Shown here piece by piece: positions 37,416 through 47,704 of a stretch of 57,270 nucleotides of DNA. Numbering within the stretch: the stretch's first letter is position 1; every line of letters starts with the position of its first letter. Source of the DNA: Archaeoglobi archaeon (GTDB lineage Archaea; Halobacteriota; Archaeoglobi; Archaeoglobales; Archaeoglobaceae); contig JAPDIY010000050.1 in the NCBI GenBank assembly GCA_029259335.1, forward strand, positions 1 through 57,270, read 5' to 3'. The notes beneath the pieces are model-generated. The model made no database searches, had not been told where the DNA came from, and saw only the letters and a list, made by a program, of their open reading frames with translations. The position numbers and the translations under genes are program-made.

Positions 37416-38504
37416 TTACTCCACTTCCACCAACCTGTAATCCAAGCTACCGAGTCCGAGTTCACTGGCGTATTCCAGCACACCATCAACATCCGTCCAC
37501 GGCCAGAACCTCTCTTTTTCAAGCAATGCACCTCTGATTGCCTCTGCCCTCATGTACATGTCAACGCTCGCCTTGTCAATCGCCACCATATCCTTCGATG
37601 CCAGAATTCCCAAATCTGGAACTATCGGAATGTCGCTGAAGGGATGGCAGTCGCAGTGAGGGGTTATGTCCATCAGGAAGTTGAGGTAGGCGAAATTGCT
37701 ATTAATATCCATAACGCCTCTTGCACATTCAACGATCCTCTCTCCTACCTCTCTGCCAACAGTCCAGTAAAGATTTACTGCATCATACTCGCAAACCTCT
37801 GCACAGCCTGTGCACTTCAGACATTTCTCCTCCACGATCCTGTAATCCTCAATCGCATTTGCAGGGCAAATTTCAATGCATTTATCACATTTCGTGCACT
37901 TTTCATTTATCTCAGGATACTTCGACATGTGTATGTCGAATTTTGAGGGCTTCGCAACACATCCCACTCCAACATTCTTTATGCTCCCTCCTATTCCCGC
38001 CTGCATATGGAGTTTGAAGTGCGTGACGCAGATAACTGCATCGCATTCTGCTATGGCCTTCGCAACATATACCTTATCAAGATACTTGCCCTTTGCAGGC
38101 ACTTCAACGAAGTCGAATCCGAGTAACCCGTCTGCTATTATTATCGGAGCCCTAACCGTTTGCTGAGTGTAACCATTCTCTTCGGCAATTTCCAGTCTTC
38201 CAAAAGCTGTACTTCTCAACCTCGTCAACCCCAGTCCCGTGGTTTCAGTGACAAAGGGTCTTCCTCCAATCTCTCTAACCTTCTCAACTACACTCCTGAT
38301 AAAAACACTCCTTATCGTTTTTGTAGTTCCCCTATCGCCAAAATGGGTTTTTACCGCTACCAGATCCCCTTTTGACACTACATCAAGGACTCCACTCTCG
38401 TCAATCAACTTCTCAAGCTTTCTTACCATACTCAAGTTAGGCTGGTACCATCTCGCAGGGTCTGTAACCTCTGCTCTTGGATTTACGTAAAAAACGTCGC
38501 TCAT
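37416..38504 (-). CDS. DUF362 domain protein with two 4Fe-4S clusters
   Basis: VAVKTHFGDRGTTKTIRSVFIRSVVE; CTKCDKCIEICPANAI; CLKCTGCAEVCEYDAV. Confidence 0.9.
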   Translation of the reverse strand: MSDVFYVNPRAEVTDPARWYQPNLSMVRKLEKLIDESGVLDVVSKGDLVAVKTHFGDRGTTKTIRSVFIRSVVEKVREIGGRPFVTETTGLGLTRLRSTAFGRLEIAEENGYTQQTVRAPIIIADGLLGFDFVEVPAKGKYLDKVYVAKAIAECDAVICVTHFKLHMQAGIGGSIKNVGVGCVAKPSKFDIHMSKYPEINEKCTKCDKCIEICPANAIEDYRIVEEKCLKCTGCAEVCEYDAVNLYWTVGREVGERIVECARGVMDINSNFAYLNFLMDITPHCDCHPFSDIPIVPDLGILASKDMVAIDKASVDMYMRAEAIRGALLEKERFWPWTDVDGVLEYASELGLGSLDYRLVEVE

Positions 38505-39085
38505 AAACTTTCAAGCAACATCTTCTTTATAATACCTTTCGCATCTTTGAAATCAAATTCATTTTTCTCAAGCGGAATGCTCGATTTGATTACCTTTACA
38601 GCGTTCCCTTCTGTATCAACAATATTCGGGAAGAACATTGATATTGAAACTTCAACACTCTTTTCGTGGGCGTGCTTTACAAGAGAAAACATGCTGTGAG
38701 ATTCCTCATTTTCTACTCTCACGAGGATGGCTCTCAAAAAGTGTAGAAGTCTCTGGTAGCTGTGATAAATCAAAAGTCCGGAAATCGAGTTCATGACGAG
38801 GAGGTATTCTCCATCTATCCCGTCTAAGACTTTATTTACTGCAAGACTAACCTCATTCAGGTTGAGTGGGTTGGAAACTACGACATCTCTCTCTTTCCTA
38901 CCATCTTTCTTTCCCCATGTGAAGGTGTCTATAATCCAAACATCATCCCTTCCAAGCTTTTTTCTCACGAATTCGGCACTGGATAGTGTTGTGACCCACA
39001 CTACATTCTTGAACTCGCTTGATACTAGTTCCAGTATTTTGCACTTTCCAGTCCCCGGCGGCCCGCTGATTAGCAGATGGGTCAT
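38501..39085 (-). CDS. RecA/KaiC-like P-loop protein
   Basis: MTHLLISGPPGTGKCKILELV Walker A; YLLVMNSISGLL Walker B-like. ORF extends to 39124. Confidence 0.6.
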   Translation of the reverse strand: MTHLLISGPPGTGKCKILELVSSEFKNVVWVTTLSSAEFVRKKLGRDDVWIIDTFTWGKKDGRKERDVVVSNPLNLNEVSLAVNKVLDGIDGEYLLVMNSISGLLIYHSYQRLLHFLRAILVRVENEESHSMFSLVKHAHEKSVEVSISMFFPNIVDTEGNAVKVIKSSIPLEKNEFDFKDAKGIIKKMLLESL

Positions 39086-39156
39086 TTGATATTCCCCACA
39101 CAAAGTGTTGACTATGGTGCTCAAAGGGATTTTAAACTTTTGCGTTTCATTATTTT

Positions 39157-39843
39157 ATGATGAGAAGAGTTGTTATCAATAGCATATGCCTGACTCCCGA
39201 AAAAGCTGCGATTGTTGATAACACTGCAATCATCGCCGATCTGCATCTCGGATTTGAGAATGTTATGCAGAATAGGGGTGTGGCGATTCCGAGAATGCAG
39301 GTTAAAGAAATTGTAGAGGATGTAAAAAAGATTATTGATAAATATAATGTAAACAAATTGATAGTTGCAGGCGATCTGAAACATGAATTTAGCAGGAATT
39401 TACCATACGAGTGGGAAGACGTGAGAGAATTTATTGAGTCTGTCGATGTAAATCTGGAAGTCGTAAGGGGGAATCATGACAATTTTCTGGCGTCAATTCT
39501 GGCTGAGTATGGAATAGAGCTGAAGGAGTACGTTAAGGTGGGAGATTACTACGTGATTCATGGGCACAAAGATTCGGAATTCGAAAGGGTGATAATGGGA
39601 CACGAGCATCCAGCTGTTAAGATCAGAGTGAGAGGGGCTTTATACTCCTTCCCGTGCTATCTTGTCGCTGACAGCTCCAAAATAGTTTTACCTGCTTTCT
39701 CGCCACTGATGAGCGGTAGTGATGTCCTCCAGAATTCCTTTCTATCCCCTATCCTGAAAAGGGCTGAAAAAATCGAGGTTTATGCTGTTGAGGATGAGGT
39801 GTTCTACCTTGGAACCGTAGGGGACTTGAAGAAAGTAATTTAA
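39157..39843 (+). CDS. Metallophosphoesterase
   Basis: IIADLHLGFE, IVAGDLKHEF, VVRGNHDNF, YVIHGHKD, IMGHEHP calcineurin-like motifs. Confidence 0.93.
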   Translation: MMRRVVINSICLTPEKAAIVDNTAIIADLHLGFENVMQNRGVAIPRMQVKEIVEDVKKIIDKYNVNKLIVAGDLKHEFSRNLPYEWEDVREFIESVDVNLEVVRGNHDNFLASILAEYGIELKEYVKVGDYYVIHGHKDSEFERVIMGHEHPAVKIRVRGALYSFPCYLVADSSKIVLPAFSPLMSGSDVLQNSFLSPILKRAEKIEVYAVEDEVFYLGTVGDLKKVI

Positions 39844-41271
39844 TCATTCCTCAACATCGAGACCTATCGTTTTCCTGTATCTCATTCCCGGGAAGCTGAT
39901 TTTGCTTAAAGCTGAATAGGCTTTCTCCCTTGCAACCTCTATGCTCTCTCCCTTTCCCACAACTGTCAGAACTCTTCCTCCTGTGGTCACATAGCCCCCG
40001 TTACTCTTCTCAATACCGTTTGCGTAGATTATCGCTTCCTTCATCGCCTCCTCTATACCGCTTATCGGCTGGCTTGTGTAATGGTCAGCAGGATAACCGG
40101 GCTTCAATCCCTCTCTCCCCTTCAACGCACCGCTCACAGCACATACTGCAACACACCAGTCACTGCTGAATTCAATCTCCACATTCTCAAGTTCACCTTC
40201 AATTATCGCCATAGAGATCTCGGCGATGTCGCTTTCGAGTCTTGGAAGCTTCGCCTCAGCCCCCGGATCACAGTCCCTCACGTTTATTTCCAGAACCTTT
40301 GGAATCAGCTCTCCGTTCTCTTCCACAAGCATGATGACCGGATACAGCACCCCTTTGAATTCGACACCCTCGTACTCCCTAAACTTGGACACGATAGGCT
40401 CGACGACCATTTCCATTATCTTCCTCTCTATCTCCACCTTAACATCTGGATGTGGACTTACAGCGCCCATACCTCCTGTGTTTGGGTTGATGAGCTTTCC
40501 CTCCCTGAAAAGCTGCTCAATCTGGGCTTTCGTGTAAAATTTTCTCGTTAATCCGATGTAAAAATCCCTTAAACTCTCAATGTCGTCTCTATCAAATGCT
40601 CTCTTGTAATCTTTCGCATGGCCGAATGGCTTTACGGTTTTACCGTCACTCACGGCAGTAAAGGCAACTTCAATTCCTCTCAACCTTTCCTCAACAACTA
40701 TCCTATTTCCAGCATCTCCAAACTTCTTTTCTACCATTATCTCATCCACAGCTCTCAAAGCCTCCTCTATTGACTCGCAGACGTAAACACCCTTTCCGGC
40801 AGCCAGCCCATCTGCCTTGACAACGATACCATCTTTGAAATTCTCTCTAATGTATTCCTTTGCCTCCTCAGGATCATCGAAGTTAGCATAATCGGGAATA
40901 GGGACTCCAATCTTCTTCATGAAATCTTTAGCCCAGCACTTGCTTGCCTCAAGTATCGTAGCATCCTTCTTCGGTCCAACTGCTGCTATCCCCTCCTCCT
41001 CAAGCCTGTCAACCAAACCGAGACTCAGAGGCTCCTCTGGGCCTATGTAAACGAGATCAACTTCTGCAGATTTGGCGAATTTTACGATTTCATCAATAGC
41101 CCTGATTGAAGGTATCTTATTCCTGTTCAATTTTGAAATTCTGCACTTTTCAAAAAATTCGCTCCCCCCATTTCCGGGGGCGACATAAACTTCTTTTACT
41201 CTTTTACTTCTTGAAAAAGCGTGAGCAATTGCATTTCCCCTCCCACCTGCATCAACCACGAGAACCTTCAT
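39844..41271 (-). CDS. purD: Phosphoribosylamine--glycine ligase
   Basis: MKVLVVDAGGRGNAIAHAF; DGIVVKADGLAAGKGVYV; NPNTGGMGAVSP; EINVRDCDPGAE. Confidence 0.95.
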   Translation of the reverse strand: MKVLVVDAGGRGNAIAHAFSRSKRVKEVYVAPGNGGSEFFEKCRISKLNRNKIPSIRAIDEIVKFAKSAEVDLVYIGPEEPLSLGLVDRLEEEGIAAVGPKKDATILEASKCWAKDFMKKIGVPIPDYANFDDPEEAKEYIRENFKDGIVVKADGLAAGKGVYVCESIEEALRAVDEIMVEKKFGDAGNRIVVEERLRGIEVAFTAVSDGKTVKPFGHAKDYKRAFDRDDIESLRDFYIGLTRKFYTKAQIEQLFREGKLINPNTGGMGAVSPHPDVKVEIERKIMEMVVEPIVSKFREYEGVEFKGVLYPVIMLVEENGELIPKVLEINVRDCDPGAEAKLPRLESDIAEISMAIIEGELENVEIEFSSDWCVAVCAVSGALKGREGLKPGYPADHYTSQPISGIEEAMKEAIIYANGIEKSNGGYVTTGGRVLTVVGKGESIEVAREKAYSALSKISFPGMRYRKTIGLDVEE

Positions 41272-41444
41272 GGTGTTTTTTATCTCCCCCATTATATTCC
41301 GTTTTCGGTTTCTGAGTTTTCTGAAATAATTAATATGCGTTTTTAATTACAAATAGAACCTGTGTAAAAATAACAAAACTTAAATAGGCTTCGGTTAGGC
41401 TTTCGAATGTCTTTAAAGTGTAGAGTTTAGTCAAGGTGGTTACC

Positions 41445-41774
41445 ATGGATAGGACAGAAATTCTTGAGAAAATTAAAGAAGCAGAGATTAAAGTTGAAGA
41501 AAGTATCAGAGCCGCAGAAGAGGAAAAGAAGAACAAAATTCTTGAAGCAAAGATGAAAGCAAGGGAAATCATTGAGAGTGCTGAGGCTGAGGCTGCTAAG
41601 GTCAAAGAAGAGATTCTAAACAACATGAAAAACCAGATAGAGTCAGAAAAAGAAGAGATAAGGAAAAAAGAGGCCAAAAAAATCGAAGAATTTTCGAAAA
41701 AGGGGAAAGATAACGTCTGGAAGGCTGTTGATACTCTTTATAATGAATTCGTAGGGATGGTGGAACATGCTTAA
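41445..41774 (+). CDS. atpH: A-type ATP synthase subunit H
   Basis: Coiled-coil MDRTEILEKIKEAEIKVEESIRAAEEEKKNKILEAK; first gene of the A-ATPase operon. Confidence 0.85.
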   Translation: MDRTEILEKIKEAEIKVEESIRAAEEEKKNKILEAKMKAREIIESAEAEAAKVKEEILNNMKNQIESEKEEIRKKEAKKIEEFSKKGKDNVWKAVDTLYNEFVGMVEHA

Positions 41775-43797
41775 GCCGGAGAAGATGGTTAAAATTTCGG
41801 TAGTGGGATCCAGAGAAAAGATAGAGGAAGTTGCTAGTCTTCTCCACAGGATGAACCTTGTCCACATCGAAGAACCTGAAGAATCAGAGTATTTCAGAAT
41901 TGGAGAGCCACTTGAAAGCGCATCTTACGTTTCCAGAGCCCTTGTACAAATGAGGAGCTTCATCTCGCATCTAAAACTTGACCCTTCAAAGATCGTTCCG
42001 AAGCGAAAGTATAAAGCTTCTGAAATAGAAGCACAGCTCAAACAGAAGCTTGAAGAGTATCAGAGGCTGATTGGAGAGAAACTTGAGTATCTAAGGAGTG
42101 TTGACGAAAAAGTATCTTCTCTGAAGGAGGAGCTGAACAACATTGAGCCGCTGAAACAACTTGGCATTCCGGCAAGGCTGCTGAAGAGATACAAGACTCT
42201 GAGAGTTTTCGTTGGTATGGTAAAGGAGAATCCCGAGAGCAAACTTTCCGAGATAACCAGCGAATTTGAGATGTTCGCCAAGGAATACGGAAAAGAACTC
42301 GTGGTTGCGGTGTTTGTCAAGGCAGAATACGGAGATGAATTCCTGAGAATCCTGCAGGAATCGGGTTTCAGAGAACTCCCGGTTCCGGATGTAGATGACT
42401 TTGATGCAAGGATTGCGGAAATTGAGAAAGAGATCGAATCGTTACAGAGTAAAAAGGAGCAGATAGAAAAAGAAATCGAGGAGATCAAGGTAAAGGAAGC
42501 AGAAACGATCCTTGCAATAGAAGAATTCCTGAGCATACAGATGGACAAATACGAATTGCCGCTTAAAACTCTGGTTTCCAGGTACTCCTTTGTCCTCGTG
42601 GGATACATTCCTGCAAAGTCCCTTGACACCTTCAAGGCTCAGATGGACTCGAATGGTGTTGCAGTGGAGGTTCTTGAAGAGGAGGGTGAGCCGCCGACAA
42701 AGCTCAACAACCCCGTTGGAGTTAGGAACTTCGAACTTTTAACTACGACCTTTGGAGTGCCTAAATACAAGGAAATCGATCCGACGCTGTTTATTGCAAT
42801 CTTCTTCCCGATCTTCTTCGGAATGATGCTTGGTGATATCGGCTATGGCCTTCTTGTCACCATCCTCTCGCTGTACCTGAAGAGGGTCTTCAAGACAGAG
42901 GGATGGCAGAGGATGCTCAATATCGGTGTTTATGCAGGCGTCATGTCCATAGTATTCGGAGTGATCTACGGTGAGTGCTTTGGCCCGTTCGTAGTTCCCG
43001 GAGAGTATGAGCCCTACCAGATCCACTTCATAGGCTCCCAGCTTGAGCATTTCTACGAGTTCCATCATGGCCACCCGATCTTTGACAGAGTAGAGGAGAT
43101 GGGTGTCAAGATTCTGCTGTTTGCAACGATCATTATAGGTATTGCAAAGATCCTCTTTGGTTTCGCTCTCGGTTTCTACAATGTATACGTCGAACATGGT
43201 CTCAAGGATGCAATTCTTGAAAAGCTTTCTTGGATCATCGGTGTTACGGGGCTGGCAATGATAATCTTCGGCTTTGCCTACAATGTTGGCGTGTTCTACC
43301 AGCTTGGACTTGGTCCAGATCCGGGTGATGTGCCGCCACTGCCACTTCCGGGACTCATGGAGGGATGGCAGGCCGGAGTGAACATGTTCTATGTAGCATC
43401 ACTGCCGCTGCTGGTCATCTGGTTCATCCTCTTCGTCATGGGTGAAGTCCCGAAGATGGGTGCAATGGGTGTCATTCTCGCTGTGGAGCTGCTGACTTGG
43501 TTTGGACAGATAATGAGCTACGCCAGATTGCTGGCCATCGGCCTCTCATCGGTCTACATAGCCTTCGTCGTCAACTTCATAGGGATGAAGATCATCGATC
43601 CGGTGGGTATCAGCATCCCAATCTTGGGAGCGCTGATACTTGTCGTGGGCCACATTGGAAACTTAATACTCGGCATTCTCGACCCCGGTTTACAGTCATT
43701 ACGTTTACACTACGTAGAGTTCTTTACCAAGTTCTTCGAGGGAGGAGGAAAGCTTTACGAGCCGTTTGGTAGGATTAAGAGGTTTATTGAGGAGTGA
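41767..43797 (+). CDS. atpI: A-type ATP synthase subunit I
   Basis: GMMLGDIGYGLLVTILSLYL; SYARLLAIGLSSVYIAFVVNFIG; GHIGNLILGILDPGLQSLRLHYVEFFTKFFEGGGKLYEPF. Confidence 0.96.
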   Translation: MLKPEKMVKISVVGSREKIEEVASLLHRMNLVHIEEPEESEYFRIGEPLESASYVSRALVQMRSFISHLKLDPSKIVPKRKYKASEIEAQLKQKLEEYQRLIGEKLEYLRSVDEKVSSLKEELNNIEPLKQLGIPARLLKRYKTLRVFVGMVKENPESKLSEITSEFEMFAKEYGKELVVAVFVKAEYGDEFLRILQESGFRELPVPDVDDFDARIAEIEKEIESLQSKKEQIEKEIEEIKVKEAETILAIEEFLSIQMDKYELPLKTLVSRYSFVLVGYIPAKSLDTFKAQMDSNGVAVEVLEEEGEPPTKLNNPVGVRNFELLTTTFGVPKYKEIDPTLFIAIFFPIFFGMMLGDIGYGLLVTILSLYLKRVFKTEGWQRMLNIGVYAGVMSIVFGVIYGECFGPFVVPGEYEPYQIHFIGSQLEHFYEFHHGHPIFDRVEEMGVKILLFATIIIGIAKILFGFALGFYNVYVEHGLKDAILEKLSWIIGVTGLAMIIFGFAYNVGVFYQLGLGPDPGDVPPLPLPGLMEGWQAGVNMFYVASLPLLVIWFILFVMGEVPKMGAMGVILAVELLTWFGQIMSYARLLAIGLSSVYIAFVVNFIGMKIIDPVGISIPILGALILVVGHIGNLILGILDPGLQSLRLHYVEFFTKFFEGGGKLYEPFGRIKRFIEE

Positions 43798-43821
43798 GGT
43801 GTTTGTAGGAGGTGAGAATAA

Positions 43822-44052
43822 ATGGTGGAAGATGCACTGGCTAAGGGTTTGATTGCAGTTGGAGCTGGACTGGCAGTCGGACTGGCAGGTATTGGTGCTG
43901 GACTTGGTGAGAGTGGAATTGGTGCAGCTGCCGTAGGTGCAACAGCGGAAGACAGAGGTTTCTTTGGTCTCGGTATTCTGTTCACAGTTATACCGGAGAC
44001 CATAGTCATCTTCGGGCTGGTCATTGCGTTCATACTGATGTTCGCATTCTAA
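43822..44052 (+). CDS. atpK: A-type ATP synthase membrane rotor subunit K (c)
   Basis: 76 aa, two TM; IGAGLGESGIGAAAVGA and FTVIPETIVIFGLVIAFIL. Confidence 0.95.
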   Translation: MVEDALAKGLIAVGAGLAVGLAGIGAGLGESGIGAAAVGATAEDRGFFGLGILFTVIPETIVIFGLVIAFILMFAF

Positions 44053-44064
44053 TAGGTGAAGTGA

Positions 44065-44631
44065 ATGCCACTGGATAAGGTATTGCAAGAAATTCAGCAA
44101 AAGGGCGAGGAGGAAGTCAAGAGAATCAGGGAGGAGGCTGAGAAAGAGGTAGAGAAGATACTGGCTGAAGCAAAAGCTGAAGCCGAAGAGATTCTGAAGA
44201 AGGCAAGGGAGGAGGCTGAGAAAGAGGCCGAGGCCTTGAGAAAGCAGGAAATTTCGAGTGTCAAGCTGGAGATGAAAAGGGAACTGTTGAACGTCCAGAA
44301 AGAAATACTTGAAGAAGTTTTCAACCTTCTCAAGCAGAGAATCAGAGAGATGGATGAGGAAACAAAGAAGAAGGTTTTGAAAACTCTGCTCCAAAATAAC
44401 GCTACAGCTGGGATGGTTGTATACTCAAAGGCAGAGGACGAGGAACTTGTAAAGGAGCTCATCAAGGAGCTGAACTTGGATGTCAAGTACGGTGGACATG
44501 TGGACTGCATTGGCGGAATTGTTCTTGAGGATGCAAGTGGTGATGTTAGGATAAATCTGACCTTCGATGAACTTGTGAGTCAGATTTACGAGCAAAAGAT
44601 GAGTGAAGTTTCGAAAATACTTTTCGAGTAA
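44065..44631 (+). CDS. atpE: A-type ATP synthase subunit E
   Basis: GEEEVKRIREEAEKEVEKILAEAKAEAEEIL; GGHVDCIGGIVLEDASGDVRINLTFD. Confidence 0.95.
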   Translation: MPLDKVLQEIQQKGEEEVKRIREEAEKEVEKILAEAKAEAEEILKKAREEAEKEAEALRKQEISSVKLEMKRELLNVQKEILEEVFNLLKQRIREMDEETKKKVLKTLLQNNATAGMVVYSKAEDEELVKELIKELNLDVKYGGHVDCIGGIVLEDASGDVRINLTFDELVSQIYEQKMSEVSKILFE

Positions 44632-44646
44632 CCGAGGGTGATTGTC

Positions 44647-45666
44647 ATGATCTACAGAGGAAATAGAGCTGCTTGGGCTTACATCGTTGCAAGAACAAAG
44701 GTGATGAAGAGCAGACTGCTGAAGGCAGAGGACTTCAGGAAGTTGCTGAACATGGACTTTGATGAAATTATCAGATATGTTGGTGAAACAGAATACAAAA
44801 GAGAAGTGGACGAAATGGGCTACAAATACACCGGCCCAAGGTTGCTCGACTATGCACTGTTTGCAAATCTTGCTAGAACGTACAGGAAGCTGATTGAAGT
44901 ATCCTTTGGAGCCTCAAAGTTCCTGATAGCCAAGTATCTCGAAAAATGGGACGTCTGGAATCTGATCAACATACTGAGAGGAAAAATGGCAGGTGTACAG
45001 CCAGAGATCATAGAAGATACCTTGGTTCCTGCTGGAGAGAAAGATTTTGAATTCTATAAAACACTGATTGTTAGGGATGTTGAAGAAGTTGTGAAGGCCT
45101 TTGAGGGTACACCTTACTATGAAGCCCTCTCAAAGATTGGCAGTGAGGATATGAGCAAGATTGAGGATGAACTTTACAAGATATACTATAGAGAACTTTT
45201 GAAGCTCAGCCCTTCAGATTTCGCCATGAAACTGTTCTTAGATTTCATCAGAATGGAAGTGGATATCAGGAATATAAAGACAATATTGAGGCTGAAAGCG
45301 GACGATGCTACTGCAGAAGAAATTATGAACTGCATCATTCCTGGAGGATACGAGCTTACAGAAGATGAGGCAAGAAAGCTTGCAGCGATGCCACTGGACG
45401 AGCTTGTTAAAGCTCTTGAAGGATACTGGTTCTGGAAAGATATCGAGATAGAAGGAAAGGAGGTTGCAAGAGTCGAAATAGAGTTCGACAAGATTTGGAT
45501 AAGTACGATTGCGAAAAGAGCAAGCAACTATCCACTCAGCATACTGCCGGTTCTCCAGTATGTGGTTCTCAAGAAAGTCGAGGTGGACAACCTGAGGATT
45601 CTCGGATGGGGCAAATGGTATGGATTGCCAAATGAGGAGATCGAGAGACAGATGGTGATATTATGA
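44647..45666 (+). CDS. atpC: A-type ATP synthase subunit C
   Basis: YIVARTKVMKSRLLKAEDFRKLLNMDFDEIIRYVGETEYKREV; IRMEVDIRNIKTILRLK. Confidence 0.95.
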   Translation: MIYRGNRAAWAYIVARTKVMKSRLLKAEDFRKLLNMDFDEIIRYVGETEYKREVDEMGYKYTGPRLLDYALFANLARTYRKLIEVSFGASKFLIAKYLEKWDVWNLINILRGKMAGVQPEIIEDTLVPAGEKDFEFYKTLIVRDVEEVVKAFEGTPYYEALSKIGSEDMSKIEDELYKIYYRELLKLSPSDFAMKLFLDFIRMEVDIRNIKTILRLKADDATAEEIMNCIIPGGYELTEDEARKLAAMPLDELVKALEGYWFWKDIEIEGKEVARVEIEFDKIWISTIAKRASNYPLSILPVLQYVVLKKVEVDNLRILGWGKWYGLPNEEIERQMVIL

Positions 45667-45968
45667 AGAAATTAGCGGTAGTCGGGGATCCAGATTTCAC
45701 TCTCGGTTTCATGCTCGCAGGAATAGCAGACACATATGAAGTATCAACGGATGACGAAATAGTTAAGGCTGTTGAAGATGTTTTAAAGAGGGATGACGTC
45801 GGTGTTGTTATTATCAGGCAGGAATATCTCCAGAAGCTCCCTCCGGTGGTGAGGAGGGAGATTGATGAAAGAGTAGAGCCCACCTTTGTCTCGGTGGGCG
45901 GAACTGGAGGTGTGGAAGAAATTAGGGAGAAAATAAGAAAGGCGATAGGTGTTGACCTATGGAAGTGA
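45663..45968 (+). CDS. atpF: A-type ATP synthase subunit F
   Basis: [27 protein letters not shown]; overlaps both neighbours. Confidence 0.95.
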   Translation: MKKLAVVGDPDFTLGFMLAGIADTYEVSTDDEIVKAVEDVLKRDDVGVVIIRQEYLQKLPPVVRREIDERVEPTFVSVGGTGGVEEIREKIRKAIGVDLWK

Positions 45969-47704
45969 AAGAAGCTGGATTAGTGGGAGAAATCTACAGG
46001 ATTTCTGGGCCCCTTGTAGTTGCTGAGGGACTCAAAGCGAGAATGTACGATCTCTGCAAGGTCGGTGAAGAGGGGCTGATGGGAGAGGTTGTAGGTTTGG
46101 TAGGTGAGAAAGTACTCATTCAGGTTTACGAGGATACTTCTGGTGTCAAACCCGGTGACAGGGTAGAGAACACGGGAATGCCACTCAGCGTGGAACTAGG
46201 ACCGGGACTTATAAGGAACATCTATGATGGAGTACAGAGACCGCTCCCAGTTCTTAAAGAGGTCAGTGGAGATTTCATTGGAAGAGGTATTGAGGCTCCC
46301 GGTTTGGACAGAAAAACAAAGTGGGAGTTCAAGCCGATAGTGAAGAAGGGTGACAAAGTAAATCCGGGAGAGATCATCGGAACTGTTCAGGAGACGGATG
46401 TTGTTGAGCAGAAAATACTGGCTCCACCGAACATCAAGGGTGGCACAGTCACAGAGATCTACGAGGGCAGCTTTACTGTTGAGGATACCATAGCGGTTCT
46501 TGATGATGGGACTGAGCTGAAGCTCTACCACAAGTGGCCGGTCAGAATCCCAAGGCCATATGTGGAGAAGCTTCCACCTGTGGTGCCACTCATCACGGGA
46601 CAGAGAATCCTCGATACCTTCTTCCCGGTTGCAAAGGGTGGTACAGCAGCAATTCCGGGGCCCTTCGGAAGCGGTAAGACAGTAACGCAGCACCAGCTTG
46701 CAAAGTGGAGTGATGCTCAGATTATCGTTTACATCGGATGCGGTGAGAGAGGCAATGAGATGACAGAGGTTCTTGAGGAATTCCCGGAGCTTGAGGATCC
46801 GAGGACAGGAAAGCCATTGATGGAGAGAACGGTTCTTGTTGCCAACACATCAAACATGCCTGTTGCAGCAAGAGAGGCTTCGGTTTACACAGGAATCACG
46901 ATTGCCGAGTACTTCAGAGATATGGGATACGATGTGGCCATTCAGGCCGACTCAACGAGCAGATGGGCTGAGGCAATGAGAGAGATTTCGGGAAGACTTG
47001 AGGAGATGCCCGGTGAAGAAGGATATCCAGCTTACCTCGCATCAAGGCTTGCCGAGTTCTACGAGAGAGCCGGGAGAGTCAAGACACTTGCAGGCAATGT
47101 GGGGAGTGTCACAGTTGTCGGTGCAGTTTCACCACCCGGTGGTGACTTCAGTGAGCCGGTTACTCAGAACACTCTCAGAATCGTGAAGGTGTTCTGGGCT
47201 CTCGATGCGAAGCTGGCAGCAAGGAGACACTTCCCTGCCATAAACTGGCTGCAGAGTTACAGCCTCTATGTCGATACTCTGAAGGACTGGTTTGCAGAGA
47301 ACGTAAGTGAGGAGTGGAATGAACTGAGAAGATGGGCAATGGAGGTTCTTCAGGAAGAGGCCAACCTGCAGGAAATCGTGCAGCTTGTTGGTAGCGACGC
47401 CTTGCCAGAATCTCAGAGGTTGCTGCTTGAAGTTGCGAGAATCATCAGAGAGGTTTACCTTGTCCAATATGCATATCATCCAGTTGACACGTACTGCAGT
47501 GTTGAAAAGCAGTACGATATGCTCAAGGCAATAAAGCAGATCAACGACTGGTTCTTCAAGGCTCTTGAAGCTGGAAAGACCATTGATGAAATCACGGGTG
47601 TTGATGGCATGGAGGAGTTTGCAAGGGCCAAGTTCGAGGAGGACTACAAGACGGCAATGAATGCTGCGCTTGAGAAGATTAGAAAGAATCTGCTCGGAGA
47701 GTGA
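45959..47704 (+). CDS. atpA: A-type ATP synthase catalytic subunit A
   Basis: [45 protein letters not shown]. Confidence 0.98.
   Translation: MEVKEAGLVGEIYRISGPLVVAEGLKARMYDLCKVGEEGLMGEVVGLVGEKVLIQVYEDTSGVKPGDRVENTGMPLSVELGPGLIRNIYDGVQRPLPVLKEVSGDFIGRGIEAPGLDRKTKWEFKPIVKKGDKVNPGEIIGTVQETDVVEQKILAPPNIKGGTVTEIYEGSFTVEDTIAVLDDGTELKLYHKWPVRIPRPYVEKLPPVVPLITGQRILDTFFPVAKGGTAAIPGPFGSGKTVTQHQLAKWSDAQIIVYIGCGERGNEMTEVLEEFPELEDPRTGKPLMERTVLVANTSNMPVAAREASVYTGITIAEYFRDMGYDVAIQADSTSRWAEAMREISGRLEEMPGEEGYPAYLASRLAEFYERAGRVKTLAGNVGSVTVVGAVSPPGGDFSEPVTQNTLRIVKVFWALDAKLAARRHFPAINWLQSYSLYVDTLKDWFAENVSEEWNELRRWAMEVLQEEANLQEIVQLVGSDALPESQRLLLEVARIIREVYLVQYAYHPVDTYCSVEKQYDMLKAIKQINDWFFKALEAGKTIDEITGVDGMEEFARAKFEEDYKTAMNAALEKIRKNLLGE

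Noticed and set aside
41393-41415. Near-direct repeat AGGCTTCGGTTAGGCTTTCG upstream of atpH
   Set aside because: Too short and not positioned clearly relative to a promoter.
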